DNA from: JAJPHU01 sp035553375
GTDB taxonomy: Bacteria > Planctomycetota > Planctomycetia > Gemmatales > Gemmataceae
NCBI GenBank assembly: GCA_035553375.1
Contig: DATNCY010000278.1
Span: 5,281-69,280 of the forward strand
Length of the DNA stretch: 64,000 nucleotides
Direction: 5' to 3'
Shown here: positions 1-7,903 of the stretch, piece by piece
Layout of the letters: every line of letters starts with the position of its first letter
Position numbering within the stretch: position 1 is the stretch's first letter
The notes under the pieces: model-generated
Told to the model about the DNA's origin: nothing
The model's database searches: none
The model's input: the letters and a program-made list of their open reading frames with translations, nothing else
Position numbers and translations under genes: made by a program

Positions 1-429
1 ATCCCGCCACAGCTTGACCCACAGTTCGTCACCATCCGGTAACATATCCCGGAGGGCAGTCAACTTTGGGACTGGCGGCGCTTCCTTTGACTTCTTGTTC
101 GGTTCCTCCGCTTCGGTTTTCTTCTTCTTGCGGCTTTCGACTTTCTTCTCCTTCACTTGACCGGGTTCGGCGTCGTACATATCGTCAAATATCTTTCCGA
201 CCAGTTTCTCCGTGAATGCTACGGTCGCCCCGGTTGCGGTCGTATCATATTTCGCTTCGTCCACGGTCAACACCTGCCTGGCCTTCAGTGATTCGATGAG
301 GAGGATCAATCCGGCAAGCCCAGCCTTGTGGAACGCCGTCGGTAGACCGAACAAGTCGTAGATCACCTCCACAGGAGGTTCGACCGGCTTCGGTGCGTCA
401 GTCGGTCTCGGTGTGCGCGCTTTTCCCAT
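1..429 (-). CDS. Cas8-type (Cmx8-like) CRISPR large subunit, N-terminal part
   Basis: Only the first 143 codons are present; the gene runs off the left edge. Reading the minus strand from ATG at 429 gives an open frame starting MGKARTPRPTD, followed by the segment YDLFGLPTAFHKAGLAGLIL. That segment resembles the N-terminus of the Cmx8/Cas8a1-type large subunit of I-MYXAN-like type I CRISPR systems, which would sit in the Cascade surveillance complex. A TGAGGA ribosome site lies 7 bases before the ATG, and the start is 10 bp after the cas3 stop, so it is the third gene of a cas6-cas3-cas8 operon. Residues about 104-128 form a lysine/glutamate-rich linker that looks disordered. Family assignment is from recalled motif similarity and from the neighbours. 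Confidence 0.72.
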   Translation of the reverse strand, partial: MGKARTPRPTDAPKPVEPPVEVIYDLFGLPTAFHKAGLAGLILLIESLKARQVLTVDEAKYDTTATGATVAFTEKLVGKIFDDMYDAEPGQVKEKKVESRKKKKTEAEEPNKKSKEAPPVPKLTALRDMLPDGDELWVKLWRD

Positions 430-439
430 GCTCGTGTCC

Positions 440-2725
440 TCAACGAAGGGGCGTGTCCCAGAATCCGGTCTGCGGGTCGTAGTGCCGGTCATCGGCAACG
501 AACAGATACGACGGCAAGCGGCCGTCGCGGGCCGGTTTTACTTTTCTCGGCACCGGCAAAATGAAGCCCGGTTGCTCGGCCTTCTCGGCGGCAAGATATG
601 CCGTGACTTCGCCCGCCAGCACGGCCTGAACATTGAACGCTTCGATGTCGCGGAACGAATCGTCCCCGCCGAGGGCGTACGGCCCGCTCGCCAGAAAAGA
701 GTTCAGCTTCGGGGCGTCGGCAGTTTTCGGTCCGAACTGGTCCAGGCCAGTTTCGAGGTCCGTCTGGCTGACGGCATCTTTGCCGATGAGAAACTTCAGG
801 AAATCGTCCAGCCCCGCAAGGTCATCTTTCGTGTACACTTTCTCTTCGGCCGGCTTGTACACCAGCACCTCGCCCGGTCCCTTCTTGAGTTCGTCCTGCC
901 CACGCCGGCACCGACCCATCCTCTGGATGAGCGACGTTATCGGGCATTCCTCGGTGACTAGCAGGTCCGCGTCGATGTCTAGGCTCATCTCGCACACCTG
1001 TGTCGTGACAGCCACGGCCGCGGGGTTGCCGGCCTTGATCGCATCGACCGTCTCCCGATGCCGGTCTACCCGGTCATTGAGCTTGAATCGGCTGTGGTAG
1101 CAAACGAGCGGAACGCCCAACCCGGCCAGTTTCGCCACGCTTGCCTGTGCCCGGCTGACCTGATTGACAACCCACAACACCCGCTTGCCATTCCGCACCG
1201 CGTTCCGAACGCGCTGCTCCGCCTCTGCCTCGCCGATCCGCGACACCCGGTATCTCGGTTCCGCCGCAGTATCAATGAGATCAGGTGGGTAGTCATCCGG
1301 TCCATACACCCGATCAACGAGAGGTTGGAGTTGGTTCCGCCGCCCCTTCTGGAGCGTTGCCGTCATGCACAATACAGGCACGTCAAACGCTTTCAGGAAA
1401 CCGAGTAAGGCAGAGAACATCGCGCGGTCAAAACTGTGGACTTCGTCCACCACGATCACGCTGTCAGCGAGCAACGGCAAGAGGCAAACCGGCCCGTAGC
1501 CGTAAGCCATGAACCCGAGGAACTGATCGACCGTCGCCGAGACGATCCGCTTCGACCAGTGTTGCAGAGCGAACAACCGCGGATCGAGGTCCGCGAACTT
1601 TTTCCCCCGTCGTGGATCTTCGGCGCCGAACATGCCATCGAGGTCGTATCCCGCAGTGCCGTGCATCAGTCCTGCGAGGGCCTCAGGCGCCCACGAGACG
1701 TAATCTTTAAATCCCTCCGTCGCGGTCGCCCGGGTCGGGTATAGGAACAGCACCCGGTTGACAGGTCGGTTTTTCACCCGACCGGCGATCCACCGCCACG
1801 CGGCCAGCGTTTTTCCGGCTCCACACGGGGCGAGCAGCAGGGCGCGGTCCGGCAGCATCTCGCAGTGGTCCTGGAACTCGTTCCACTTCGACCACTTCCT
1901 CCGTTTCGTGAGGTCTTCTTTGCGCGCTTTAATCACACGCCAGATGGTGTCCGCGTCGCAGGTCGGAATCTCACTAAACTGACCTCGTATCCAATCGATC
2001 TGCCGCCCGGTTCGTGGCAACCCTGAGCCAGCCGCATCAGCGGCGATCAGAGCAGCCCTTACTGCATTGAGCATCCGCGCATCACCACCCACGTTCAACC
2101 TGCGGAGGCGACCACTCCTTAATTTGTCCCGCAGTTCGGAAGGGTCGAACGTGGCCCCATCTGTTGTGAATCCCCAATGCCTCTGCGTCGGGAACGACGG
2201 CGAACTGGTGAGGCCCAACCGTCCAGAGATCAGCGGCAAGAGTTGGTTGCGGAAGTCATCGTGATCCACACACACCCGAACTGTCTCGTCCGGGACTTCT
2301 TCCGCAAACTCCTGATCCCCAAACTTCAGGTGGTGCGACCCGACGGCGGCAAGCACCACGTCCCAATCGATGTCCACCCGTTGCCGCACCCACTCATCCA
2401 CGCCCTCGGTTGCGAGCAGCAGCACACTCAGATGCTCATGCCGGAACAGCTGTGGGCCAGGACCGCCGGCCAGCACCTTCTGCATTCCGTCGTTCGCCTT
2501 GCCCCAATCATGGAACAGACATGCGGCTAATAGGTTCGCAAGGAATCCCTCCCGGTCGGCATCCGGGTCGAGTCGGAAGAAGCGTAGCCATGCTCGGCCC
2601 AGCCGGGTTGACATCTCTCGTGTTCCGAACAGCGCCGCCGCTGCATCCACAACGTCGCGGGTATGATCCACGAGCGTTTTCGGCTTGCCGTTGGGTGGGG
2701 TACTCTTCGCAAGCAGGTGGCTCAT
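440..2725 (-). CDS. cas3: CRISPR-associated helicase/nuclease Cas3
   Basis: 761-residue effector nuclease-helicase of a type I CRISPR-Cas system, recruited by Cascade to unwind and degrade targeted DNA. The N-terminal HD nuclease domain has LFHDWGKAND (HD pair at about residues 72-73) and GSHH near 130. The SF2 helicase follows, with Walker A APCGAGKT at about 300, the DEVH box at about 427-430 and TATLQ motif III. The RecA2 half ends with the QRMGRCRRG motif VI, and a short Cas3 C-terminal part follows. The start MSHLLAK at 2725 is preferred over an upstream alternative because its ATG overlaps the cas6 stop as ATGA, which implies translational coupling. Length and domain order fit intact Cas3. 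Confidence 0.93.
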   Translation of the reverse strand: MSHLLAKSTPPNGKPKTLVDHTRDVVDAAAALFGTREMSTRLGRAWLRFFRLDPDADREGFLANLLAACLFHDWGKANDGMQKVLAGGPGPQLFRHEHLSVLLLATEGVDEWVRQRVDIDWDVVLAAVGSHHLKFGDQEFAEEVPDETVRVCVDHDDFRNQLLPLISGRLGLTSSPSFPTQRHWGFTTDGATFDPSELRDKLRSGRLRRLNVGGDARMLNAVRAALIAADAAGSGLPRTGRQIDWIRGQFSEIPTCDADTIWRVIKARKEDLTKRRKWSKWNEFQDHCEMLPDRALLLAPCGAGKTLAAWRWIAGRVKNRPVNRVLFLYPTRATATEGFKDYVSWAPEALAGLMHGTAGYDLDGMFGAEDPRRGKKFADLDPRLFALQHWSKRIVSATVDQFLGFMAYGYGPVCLLPLLADSVIVVDEVHSFDRAMFSALLGFLKAFDVPVLCMTATLQKGRRNQLQPLVDRVYGPDDYPPDLIDTAAEPRYRVSRIGEAEAEQRVRNAVRNGKRVLWVVNQVSRAQASVAKLAGLGVPLVCYHSRFKLNDRVDRHRETVDAIKAGNPAAVAVTTQVCEMSLDIDADLLVTEECPITSLIQRMGRCRRGQDELKKGPGEVLVYKPAEEKVYTKDDLAGLDDFLKFLIGKDAVSQTDLETGLDQFGPKTADAPKLNSFLASGPYALGGDDSFRDIEAFNVQAVLAGEVTAYLAAEKAEQPGFILPVPRKVKPARDGRLPSYLFVADDRHYDPQTGFWDTPLR

Positions 2726-3345
2726 TGCATCCTCGGCCGATACGGCATAAAGAACCCACAACCGATACGGCGGCGCCCACCCAGACCCTCTTCCTGCAAA
2801 CGCAGCGATTCTTCCACCGTCAGTCCGGCGATTTGCAGAGGGTAGCCAACGATGTGCCGCCCCTTGACGCGGAGAATCTGTCGCCGCGGTTCTCCCGCTC
2901 GTTTGCCTTGCTGAATCAGTGGGATACCGGGTTCGCCGGCAACGTCCATCTCATCGAGTTTCTGTCTCGCCACAGCCAGAAATCTCTCCGGCATCTTGGA
3001 GTTCTTGAATGTCACGATTTTGGCGACGAGCATTGACACGGGAACGATGGGGATAACCGTAGGGGGCCGCAAGGTGACGCTATGCTCGCCAAGTTTCAAT
3101 GTGCGACCTGCTAGAGGTAAAATGACCGCGATTTGTTCCGGCGGCAAGCGAACACGCAGTCGTGAGCAGCTTATGATGCGGATCGTCCCTTTCTCGCCGC
3201 GATCACCGTTGATTGGGGAGAAGCGAACATGGGCCGTCTCATCGTGAAAGGTACGCACGGACCGCGTCAATGCCGAGTAGAGCATGTAGGCGTGATCGGT
3301 CGGGATCAATTCGCCTAAGACTGGAAAGGCGACTTCGATTTGCAT
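2722..3345 (-). CDS. cas6: Cas6-type CRISPR RNA endoribonuclease (Cmx6-like)
   Basis: 207-residue RAMP-fold protein expected to cut the CRISPR repeat in the precursor transcript. The start MQIEVAFPVLGE follows a GGAGAG site 9 bases upstream. The C-terminal glycine-rich segment LGGRRRIGCGFFMPYR is the typical Cas6 G-rich loop and end. The sequence is most like the I-MYXAN Cas6/Cmx6 group, in keeping with the Cmx8-like gene downstream. It is the first gene of the operon and its stop overlaps the cas3 start by 4 bp. The exact catalytic histidine cannot be assigned by eye. The longer frame reaching 3444 is not used because it lacks a ribosome site and runs through the promoter-like region. Confidence 0.8.
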   Translation of the reverse strand: MQIEVAFPVLGELIPTDHAYMLYSALTRSVRTFHDETAHVRFSPINGDRGEKGTIRIISCSRLRVRLPPEQIAVILPLAGRTLKLGEHSVTLRPPTVIPIVPVSMLVAKIVTFKNSKMPERFLAVARQKLDEMDVAGEPGIPLIQQGKRAGEPRRQILRVKGRHIVGYPLQIAGLTVEESLRLQEEGLGGRRRIGCGFFMPYRPRMQ

Positions 3346-3412
3346 GGTCGATTGCTCTCCAAGGATGCTTATCGGTATGGTGTCCGACCGGCGAAACCCA
3401 AAAATTTCATAA

Positions 3413-3440
3413 ATCGTAACATTGAAAAGCAACTTTTCAA
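3413..3440 (-). promoter_or_regulatory. Candidate cas operon promoter overlapping a 19-bp palindrome
   Basis: On the minus strand TTGAAA (3440-3435) and TACGAT (3418-3413) are separated by 16 bp, a plausible sigma-70-type promoter about 70 bp before the cas6 start. The -35 element is half of a perfect palindrome at 3422-3440 (TTGAAAAG, 3-base centre, CTTTTCAA), which could be an operator for a repressor. This is a sequence-only inference. Confidence 0.4.
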
Positions 3441-3909
3441 GCATGGTAGCTGAGCAGTGGCGCTTTCAGCGCGAACGGAAAATCACCCGCTCGCCGCCGC
3501 ACCATCGCCACGGTTGTGCCATTCTCTCCCTGACGCAGGTGTTGACTTCGTCTAGCGCCGTCCGCACCGGATCATCCGCAGGGGCGACGGGGATAGTGTT
3601 ACCGCCGGGTTCAGAAGGGGCTGCCTCTCCTTTCCAGGCTCTCCCTACTTTTAATTTGCCGGGAGGGGCGGAAGCGTTACACGGTTTTCGGAAAAAGTGA
3701 AATCGGAACGACTCCTGACTCCTGTTCCGCCACGTCTTCGACACGGGTAGCTGTGCCATTGCCCTGCGAGCTTAACGCGGGGCGCACTCAGCAAGCGTTC
3801 GGTTCGCGCACTTTCCAGAAGGGGAGCGGTCAGACGGGAAGGTCGAAATGGGAGCGTTGCGTCGTAGGTCTTCGTTTCCTGATGGCCTCGCACACGGGGT
3901 CGGTTCAAG
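3441..3909. other. Spacer between the cas operon and the abiE operon, no gene supported
   Basis: About 470 bp separate the cas promoter region from the abiEii stop. The open frames here are short and have no recognisable product or ribosome site. No direct repeats of CRISPR type are visible, so the array belonging to the cas genes is not here. Confidence 0.5.
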
Positions 3910-4872
3910 TCACAGTAAATCTCGTATTGCCTCAAGGCGTGCTTGCACTTCGTTCCAGCTCGGGAACGGCCCAGAGCACAGTACGCGGCATTGCACCTCG
4001 AAGCCGGACGCGATAACCATGCGCAGCTCGACTGGCGGGAACAGGGCATCGCTCTTCGCAAAGCTCATGTCGGGCGGGGCCACATAGCTCTTCGCAAAAT
4101 GCTCGCGGCTGATGCGGTCGTAGTCGGCCTTGATCGTGTCGTACTCCGCGTCGCGAAGCATCGCCAGCACTTCCGGCCGTTCCGCCAGGCAGAAAAGGTC
4201 GTAATAATGGCGGGCGTAACTGCCGATTTCCTTGCTCTCGCGTTTGAACGCCTCGACCTTGGCGTGGATGGCGAACATCTTTTCCACAAAAGTACGCCGA
4301 AAGTGAAGCAGCCGCATCTCGAACGGCCCTTCGTCCTCGGCTCCAAGGCTGATCCCGCTTTCCTGGAGGAACAGTCCCACGTAAGACTGGAGACGCACGC
4401 GGTCAGTCGGCTCCCTGCCGCTGGCAGTGCCGGCCTCAACAAACACACGGTTGCGAATCTCGCCAACGCCTGCGAACCGCTGGACATACTCGAAACGGTC
4501 GTTGCGACCGAAGCCGCCAATGGTCTGGCTTTCCTTCTCGACAAACTTCAGCCCCGGATGCTGCTCGATGGCTTGCCGAAACTTCTTCAGCTCGTGGTCA
4601 ATCGCTTTCTTGCCCAGAGGCGGCGTAAATGCAGTTGGATCGAGGAAAATGTCGATGTCTTCCGAAAACCGCTGGATCAGGTTCCAACCCTTGGACAAGC
4701 TCGTGCCGCCCTTGAAGATTACTTTGTCGCCGGCGGTCTGCTCGATGACACGCAGCGCCTCCGTAACGAAATAGTCTTTTTCGATGAGCGACTCGCGCAG
4801 GCCACGCGAACGGAAGTGCTCCGCCGCGCGGATGATGGCCTGCTCGAACTCCGGGTGCTCAAATAGTTTCAT
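3910..4872 (-). CDS. abiEii: AbiEii-type nucleotidyltransferase toxin
   Basis: 320-residue toxin of a type IV toxin-antitoxin or abortive-infection system. It starts MKLFEHPEFEQA and carries the nucleotidyltransferase core: IEKDYFVTEAL, then IFKGGTSLSKGW and SEDIDIFLD (residues about 28-80), giving the GGTSLSK and DIDI acidic motifs of the DNA-polymerase-beta fold used by AbiEii/MenA-like enzymes. Known AbiEii proteins transfer nucleotides and arrest growth, for example during phage infection. The start at 4872 overlaps the antitoxin gene by 14 bp, so the two are coupled. The frame can be extended to 4938 but that would run deep into abiEi. Confidence 0.88.
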   Translation of the reverse strand: MKLFEHPEFEQAIIRAAEHFRSRGLRESLIEKDYFVTEALRVIEQTAGDKVIFKGGTSLSKGWNLIQRFSEDIDIFLDPTAFTPPLGKKAIDHELKKFRQAIEQHPGLKFVEKESQTIGGFGRNDRFEYVQRFAGVGEIRNRVFVEAGTASGREPTDRVRLQSYVGLFLQESGISLGAEDEGPFEMRLLHFRRTFVEKMFAIHAKVEAFKRESKEIGSYARHYYDLFCLAERPEVLAMLRDAEYDTIKADYDRISREHFAKSYVAPPDMSFAKSDALFPPVELRMVIASGFEVQCRVLCSGPFPSWNEVQARLEAIRDLL

Positions 4873-5623
4873 GGACCTTGCGCTCCTTCGCCTGCCATTG
4901 CCGCGCGTGCTCCAGCACGGCGAGACTCCCGAAATCAAACCGGGAGAAAGGATTCAAATCCTTCTTTAATGCCGAGAGCCGCCTTGCCGGCTGACCGACC
5001 TGCTGACCGATGGCTCCGAGCATGGCGCGCACCCGCGGCGGCTCCGACGAGGAGACTTTGAGCAGACGCTCGAAACGCCCCGGCTCGCGGAAGTAGCCGA
5101 GCAGCTTTTCCGCCGTTTTCTCAGGCGACAATTCACTGCACGCGCCCCGGTTGCGAAGGAAGTCTAGGAGGGCGGCATCCGTCTCGGAAAGCGTTCGCCA
5201 GGATTCTGGCCGCCGCGTGTGGATCACGGTTTCCTTACCCACGATCAACCGTGGCAGGCTCAGGCCATCCGTCGCTACTTCCACCCGCGCCGGGTTCTGC
5301 GTCGTGAAGCCCAGCAGGTTCCCCGCTGCGATCCCAGCCGGGAAAATGCGCCGCCGGCGAACGGGCAGAGACCGAATCAGAGCGGGATTGGGCCGGCTCT
5401 CCCCGAATGCCGTCGGGCGTGGCCGGTAATACATGCCTTTGCCCAACCGTTGGATCACCCCCTGGCGGGCCAGACGGGATAAAGTTTGCGCGACCGCCAT
5501 GAACGGCATCTCCGCGAAGTCCGCCAGCCGCCAGACCTGCTCGCCGCCCGCTTCGATCCGCCGACGAACGGTCTCCGCCGTGTTCTCCGCGCTAGTTCTA
5601 GTTGTCTTCCGGTTGGTCCTCAT
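4859..5623 (-). CDS. abiEi: AbiEi-family antitoxin and transcriptional regulator
   Basis: 254-residue partner of the AbiEii toxin, starting MRTNRKTTRTS just downstream of a consensus promoter. The N-terminal 70 residues form a winged helix-turn-helix (WRLADFAEMPFMAVAQTLSRL, then LGKGMYYRPRPTAFGE), typical of the AbiEi/DUF6088 antitoxin family. The C-terminal part is the antitoxin domain. Known AbiEi proteins neutralise the toxin and repress their own promoter by binding inverted repeats, and such a repeat overlaps the -35 box here. The upstream extension to 5764 is rejected because the promoter lies inside it. Confidence 0.85.
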   Translation of the reverse strand: MRTNRKTTRTSAENTAETVRRRIEAGGEQVWRLADFAEMPFMAVAQTLSRLARQGVIQRLGKGMYYRPRPTAFGESRPNPALIRSLPVRRRRIFPAGIAAGNLLGFTTQNPARVEVATDGLSLPRLIVGKETVIHTRRPESWRTLSETDAALLDFLRNRGACSELSPEKTAEKLLGYFREPGRFERLLKVSSSEPPRVRAMLGAIGQQVGQPARRLSALKKDLNPFSRFDFGSLAVLEHARQWQAKERKVHETI

Positions 5624-5630
5624 GGTAAAG

Positions 5631-5682
5631 ATTATCGCCCAGACAGAGCCATTAGTCAAGTTTTTTTGCTGTAGAACTTGAC
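5631..5682 (-). promoter_or_regulatory. abiE promoter with overlapping 8-bp inverted-repeat operator
   Basis: On the minus strand the -35 TTGACT (5659-5654) and -10 GATAAT (5636-5631) have exactly 17 bp between them. The -10 lies 7 bases before the abiEi ATG, so the transcript would be leaderless or nearly so. An 8-bp perfect inverted repeat, GTCAAGTT (5655-5662) and AACTTGAC (5675-5682), separated by 12 bp, covers the -35. This is the expected arrangement for AbiEi autorepression. Confidence 0.7.
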
Positions 5683-5872
5683 ATATGTAACGAGAGATGC
5701 CTCTCCGAAAGAGGAACCCTGAATCCACGGATAAGCAAGCATTCTTGCAAGCTTGCTGGTCCATGTGTTGTGTTTAACAGACGGACGTTTTGACAACGCT
5801 CCATCTCAGGACTATAGCTAATGCGTTTCGCTTCAAGCACATGGGGACCAACATGGTACAACGCAGACAGAA

Positions 5873-6736
5873 ATGCTGCGGGGAAATCCACACAGACGCC
5901 AGGCATCGTGTCGCCCCGTGATTGACGAGACGCTTGAGAAAGCTAAGGTGGTGCGAGGCAGCGAGCTGGAACAGCCCAAGGCCCGCGAGCCGGATCAACC
6001 AGCCCAGGCCGACAGCCAGGAACAGCCTCGCGGACGCCAGTGGACCAGCTCGCTGGCGCAAGTCGCCAGCGAACACAGCATTCACATCGGCAATGGCCGC
6101 CATGCCCACTTCCGCCGTGACCGCCGCTTCGCCCAGGTCCAGGTGGCGTTCACCGCCCCGGAAGGCGTTGCCCCGAACCCAGGCCCGGAACTGACCGACC
6201 AGTTCAAGGAGCTGGGCTGGACATGGCGGGGAAAAGACCCCGGAAAACCGTGGGTATTCCAACTCGACACATCATCCTCGGATGATCCCACCGCTCGCGG
6301 AGACAGCCGCGACTCGCTGTACGAGCAGTTCCTGATAATCATCCAGGAATACCGTCAGAAGCACGGAATGCCCCCAACCATCGACTGGCAGAGTTTGACA
6401 GTAAGCGATACGAAGGCCCAGAACGCTGATGGCCGTTGGCTATCCAGCAGCTCCTTGACCGATCAGGCACCCAGGATATGTGAAAAACAAATCCCGCAGT
6501 CAACGGAAGAAGAAACACGGGCCGGGGGCCAGCGGCGGCGATGCTCGATGCCTTCGCCAGTGTGGGAGCGCAGCGCTTCGACCTCACCTTTACCGACGCC
6601 GCCGGCGAAAAGGTCGCCTTCCGCAGCAACCAGTCCCTCGGCCAGTTGCGGCACGCCATACCCGCCATCCTCCAGGAAGCCGCCCAGCGGCACCACAACG
6701 TCATCGTGCGCCCACGTTCCGCGAGCGCCGCATTGA
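5873..6736 (+). CDS. Mobile-element protein of unknown function, poorly defined ends
   Basis: The open frame codes convincingly only to about 6420. After a low-complexity Q/R/P-rich start, residues about 95-160 read like the small plasmid/phage domain with an LGWTWRGKDPGKPWVFQ core, then LYEQFLIIIQEYRQKHGM. The tail beyond about 6480 overlaps the RepB primase gene in another frame and looks non-coding, so the true gene probably ended earlier or was truncated by mutation. The frame is open back to 5822 with no convincing start or ribosome site. It sits directly upstream of the primase and is probably part of the same former plasmid module. Function unknown. Confidence 0.4.
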   Translation: MLRGNPHRRQASCRPVIDETLEKAKVVRGSELEQPKAREPDQPAQADSQEQPRGRQWTSSLAQVASEHSIHIGNGRHAHFRRDRRFAQVQVAFTAPEGVAPNPGPELTDQFKELGWTWRGKDPGKPWVFQLDTSSSDDPTARGDSRDSLYEQFLIIIQEYRQKHGMPPTIDWQSLTVSDTKAQNADGRWLSSSSLTDQAPRICEKQIPQSTEEETRAGGQRRRCSMPSPVWERSASTSPLPTPPAKRSPSAATSPSASCGTPYPPSSRKPPSGTTTSSCAHVPRAPH

Positions 6737-7350
6737 TCCAGCTCGACGACCTCGGCGAGGACACGGCCGAGCGGCTGCGGCCGGTATCGTTCCTGCTCCT
6801 CCGCACCAGCCCAGGCAGCTTTCAAGCGTGGGTCGCTGTGGCTGATGGCGACGCCGACTTCGCCCGGCGGCTCCGTAAAGACGCCGGGGCGGACCTGACC
6901 GTATCTGGAGCCACCCGCGTCAGCGGCAGCCTCAACTTCAAGGCAAAATACGCCCCTGCTTTCCCGTGTGTCGAGACCGCCCATACCAGCCCTGCCAAGG
7001 TGGTAACGCGGGAAGACCTGGAAGCCCTCGACATTGTGGCTCCCCTGGAGAAAACGGCATCGCCGCCGATCCCCGATACACGCCGCCGCCCAAGCGCCAG
7101 AGGATGGCCAAACTATCAGCGTTGCGTGGAGAACGCGCCGCCAGCGCGCAACGGCGACCGGCCCGACATCAGCCGGGCGGACTTCACCTTCTGCCTGCTG
7201 GCTCTGGATTGGGGATGGAGCATCGAGGAAACCGCTGCCAGACTGATGCAGGAAAGCGGAAAGGCCCAGGAGAACGGCGAAGCCTACGCCTTCCGCACGG
7301 CGCGGAACGCCGCCGCCGCGATCGAGCGGCGAGGGGGGAGGCAGCGCTGA
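6541..7350 (+). CDS. RepB-type plasmid DNA primase
   Basis: 269-residue protein resembling the RepB/MobA primase domain of broad-host-range plasmids such as RSF1010, which primes plasmid replication. Characteristic stretches are AQRFDLTFTDAAG near the start, HHNVIVRPRSASAALIQLDD (residues about 51-70) with paired aspartates, the segment TSPGSFQAWVAV, and GATRVSGSLNFKAKY. The last 70 residues form a helical tail like the RepB C-terminal domain. The start ATG has only a weak G-rich upstream sequence, and an in-frame stop lies at 6481. It shows that the island carries replication functions of plasmid origin. No helicase or initiator gene is seen nearby. Confidence 0.7.
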   Translation: MLDAFASVGAQRFDLTFTDAAGEKVAFRSNQSLGQLRHAIPAILQEAAQRHHNVIVRPRSASAALIQLDDLGEDTAERLRPVSFLLLRTSPGSFQAWVAVADGDADFARRLRKDAGADLTVSGATRVSGSLNFKAKYAPAFPCVETAHTSPAKVVTREDLEALDIVAPLEKTASPPIPDTRRRPSARGWPNYQRCVENAPPARNGDRPDISRADFTFCLLALDWGWSIEETAARLMQESGKAQENGEAYAFRTARNAAAAIERRGGRQR

Positions 7351-7537
7351 CCGACCGGCTTCGCGTCCAAGCTGGGGAACTTGACCGGCAATATCAAGCG
7401 TTTTGTTAGAGGTCGAGGTGGTCTAGTTGGAACAGATTGCCCTACTGTCACAGAATTGTCACTGTTGCGAACCCTCGCCAAAGGCTATAGGTTCATAATT
7501 ATAAATTTTCATATCTGCACGGAGGCGGGACAGGGCG

Positions 7538-7903
7538 GTGACAACGGAGAGCGATGTTTTCTACGGCTTCGTGTTTGAAGGCCGAGACTATCCGCCGGAG
7601 CGGGTGGAACAGGCGGCGCTCGCGGTGCAGCGACAGCTCGACAGCGGCGAACTGCGCCGCGTCAACGACGCCCTGGTGGCGAGGTTGACCGAAGCCCAAA
7701 GAAGCCGCCAGGAGAAATCAAAGAGAGAACTGCTGGACGATCCCGCGATCAGCACGCTGGTCAATACGCTGGTACTGGTCAACCAGGGCTGGATCACTAC
7801 CGTCATCGCCAACAACATCAAAGGCCGTCCACACCTGCGCGGCTCCTCGGCGGAGGAGTTGTTTTCCACCGCCTTGACCGGGGAGGGGCCGTCGGCGGGG
7901 TAA
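7538..7903 (+). CDS. Sigma-70-like factor, N-terminal half (split gene)
   Basis: 121-residue protein starting at a GTG with GGAGG about 12 bases upstream. The last part, LVNTLVLVNQGWITTVIANN followed by KGRPHLRGSSAEELF, aligns by eye with the start of sigma-70 region 2 (LVxxNLGLVRRVA, GRxLxxxDLIQEG). The frame stops at 7901-7903, and the rest of region 2 continues in the next frame, which begins at the overlapping ATG. The two ORFs therefore look like one sigma-like gene with a -1 frame change between them. A regulatory role on the mobile element is inferred from this similarity. Confidence 0.6.
   Translation: MTTESDVFYGFVFEGRDYPPERVEQAALAVQRQLDSGELRRVNDALVARLTEAQRSRQEKSKRELLDDPAISTLVNTLVLVNQGWITTVIANNIKGRPHLRGSSAEELFSTALTGEGPSAG

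Noticed and set aside
3441..3909. Possible CRISPR array near the cas genes
   Set aside because: No regularly spaced direct repeats are present; only unrelated short frames occur.
3943..4866. Long plus-strand open frame (307 codons)
   Set aside because: It is antisense to abiEii, which has a clear family match; its composition is a frame shadow in GC-rich DNA.
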